DNA of 6,732 nt from Lentisphaeria bacterium (GTDB lineage: Bacteria; Verrucomicrobiota; Lentisphaeria; Victivallales; JAUVCU01). The translations under genes were made by a program, and so were the position numbers. Each line of letters opens with the position of its first letter. The first letter of the stretch is position 1. The stretch covers positions 1-6,732 of the forward strand of contig JAUVCU010000086.1 in NCBI GenBank assembly GCA_030590715.1, read 5' to 3'. Positions 6,414 through 6,732 of the stretch are shown piece by piece. The notes beneath the pieces were generated by a model that saw only the letters and a program-made list of their open reading frames with translations, ran no database searches and had not been told where the DNA came from.

Positions 6414-6430
6414 TGCAATATCTGTGCATG
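6414..6430 (-). promoter_or_regulatory. Possible sigma-54 promoter of the receiver-CheC-GGDEF operon
   Basis: Read on the minus strand this is CATGCACAGATATTGCA. It fits the YTGGCACGrNNNTTGCW pattern with correct spacing, a perfect -12 TTGCA, and three mismatches, one of which breaks the -24 GG. Transcription would start near 6403, about 53 bases before the receiver ATG. No good sigma-70 promoter was found for this operon in the same stretch. The broken GG keeps confidence low. Confidence 0.3.
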
Positions 6431-6442
6431 CATTCCTTCCAT

Positions 6443-6482
6443 CAATCCCTTTGTAACCTAAAGGTTAACAAGGAATAGATTG
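6443..6482. promoter_or_regulatory. Imperfect dyad in the intergenic region (possible operator)
   Basis: Bases 6448-6458 (CCTTTGTAACC) and 6463-6473 (GGTTAACAAGG) form an inverted repeat over TAAA, with 9 of 11 positions paired. CAATC (6443-6447) and GATTG (6478-6482) extend it beyond a 4-base bulge. No T-tract follows on either strand, so it is not a terminator. It lies upstream of the candidate sigma-54 promoter, where an activator would bind, but it could also serve the flagellin-like gene. The rest of 6351-6560 shows only short repeats, such as GAATGCA at 6411-6417 with its complement at 6429-6435. Confidence 0.35.
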
Positions 6483-6560
6483 GTTTAATTGCATATTCCT
6501 CAATTATTTCCCAGAAAGGAAAAACAGCTAATCTGAGAACAATAACAGCTCTGCCAGCAA

Positions 6561-6589
6561 TTGACCCTTAAGTGGTTTCAACGTATAAT
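6561..6589 (+). promoter_or_regulatory. Sigma-70-type promoter of the flagellin-like gene
   Basis: TTGACC (6561-6566), a 17-base spacer and a perfect TATAAT (6584-6589) make this the best promoter match in the window. Transcription should start near 6596, giving a leader of about 31 bases. A housekeeping-type promoter is notable for a flagellin-like gene, which is often read by sigma-28; no sigma-28 motif was seen. Confidence 0.75.
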
Positions 6590-6614
6590 TAAGTAAAGAG
6601 TTAAATGCTGTAGC

Positions 6615-6621
6615 AAGGAGG
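6615..6621 (+). promoter_or_regulatory. Consensus ribosome binding site fixing a GTG start
   Basis: AAGGAGG is a full Shine-Dalgarno match placed 6 bases before GTG at 6628. The only nearby ATG upstream (6604) meets a stop after two codons, so the GTG is the start. Confidence 0.85.
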
Positions 6622-6627
6622 TTTCTT

Positions 6628-6732
6628 GTGGCTGTAACAGCAATAAATTCAGGTTTTACAGTGTGGAGCAATAATTCCGTAAATTCTTGGAGACTGTCGA
6701 ACTCTATTAAAAGGCTTACGACAGGAATGATT
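6628..6732 (+). CDS. Flagellin-like protein, N-terminal part (runs off the right edge)
   Basis: Thirty-five codons are visible from a GTG start. The protein begins MAVTAINSG and continues to SNSIKRLTTGMI. The initial hydrophobic/INxx start and the S-x-x-RL-[ST]-[ST]-G motif about 25-30 residues in are what flagellin (FliC) and hook-filament junction N-termini show before the D0/D1 coiled coil. It is divergent: the spacing from the start to RLTTG is about three residues shorter than in common flagellins, and two tryptophans occur in the first 25 residues, which is rare in flagellins. A strong promoter and a consensus ribosome binding site suggest high expression, as expected of a filament subunit. 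The gene is divergent from the chemotaxis-type operon. The identity rests on a short stretch; another secreted helical protein of the flagellar axis is possible. Confidence 0.6.
   Translation, partial: MAVTAINSGFTVWSNNSVNSWRLSNSIKRLTTGMI

Noticed and set aside
6443..6482. Intergenic dyad as a Rho-independent terminator
   Set aside because: It has no T-tract on either strand and lies between two divergent genes, where no terminator is needed.
1..6732. tRNA, rRNA, CRISPR array, transposase or phage genes
   Set aside because: None were seen: there are no regularly spaced direct repeats, no cloverleaf-like sequence noticed by eye, and all long frames are accounted for by the listed genes.

Overview
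This window comes from a bacterial chromosome of moderate to low GC. It carries amino-acid and cofactor biosynthesis genes next to a chemotaxis/motility region. The CheY-like regulator, CheC-type phosphatase, GGDEF protein and flagellin-like N-terminus point to a free-living, flagellated bacterium that makes its own aromatic amino acids and thiamin. I cannot fix the lineage from the sequence. A Gram-negative group such as Desulfobacterota or the Verrucomicrobiota/Lentisphaerota side is a guess only.

Left part (1-1130, genes on the minus strand): the first 34 codons of a formamidopyrimidine-DNA glycosylase (mutM/fpg) run off the left edge. Next comes a 154-bp element with 26-bp terminal inverted repeats and a TAAA flank on each side, which looks like a MITE or other palindromic repeat. 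Then come a clear Rho-independent terminator and the thiazole synthase gene thiG. thiG stands alone here: no other thi gene and no TPP riboswitch is visible.

Centre (1291-4413, plus strand): a compact pheA-hisC-tyrA operon. It encodes a bifunctional chorismate mutase/prephenate dehydratase with an ACT domain, a HisC-family aminotransferase and a prephenate/arogenate dehydrogenase. It closes with a strong intrinsic terminator. Together the three proteins can take chorismate to phenylalanine and tyrosine, with the HisC-type enzyme the likely transaminase. thiG and pheA are divergent and share a 160-bp promoter region.

Right part (4427-6350, minus strand): a three-gene signalling operon in the order stand-alone CheY-like receiver, two-site CheC-type phosphatase, PAS-GGDEF diguanylate cyclase. 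Spacing is tight: 14 bp between the first two and a 4-bp ATGA overlap between the last two. A 277-bp regulatory region separates it from a divergent plus-strand gene whose visible 35 codons look like the N-terminus of a divergent flagellin. That region holds a near-consensus sigma-70 promoter for the flagellin-like gene and, on the other strand, a possible sigma-54 promoter with an upstream dyad. The likely theme is a phosphorylation switch, its reset enzyme and a c-di-GMP output, placed beside a flagellar gene.

Nothing here is clearly a new class of system. The points most worth a second look are the receiver/CheC/GGDEF operon, the unusual flagellin-like N-terminus, the NADP-type signature in TyrA and the terminal-inverted-repeat element.
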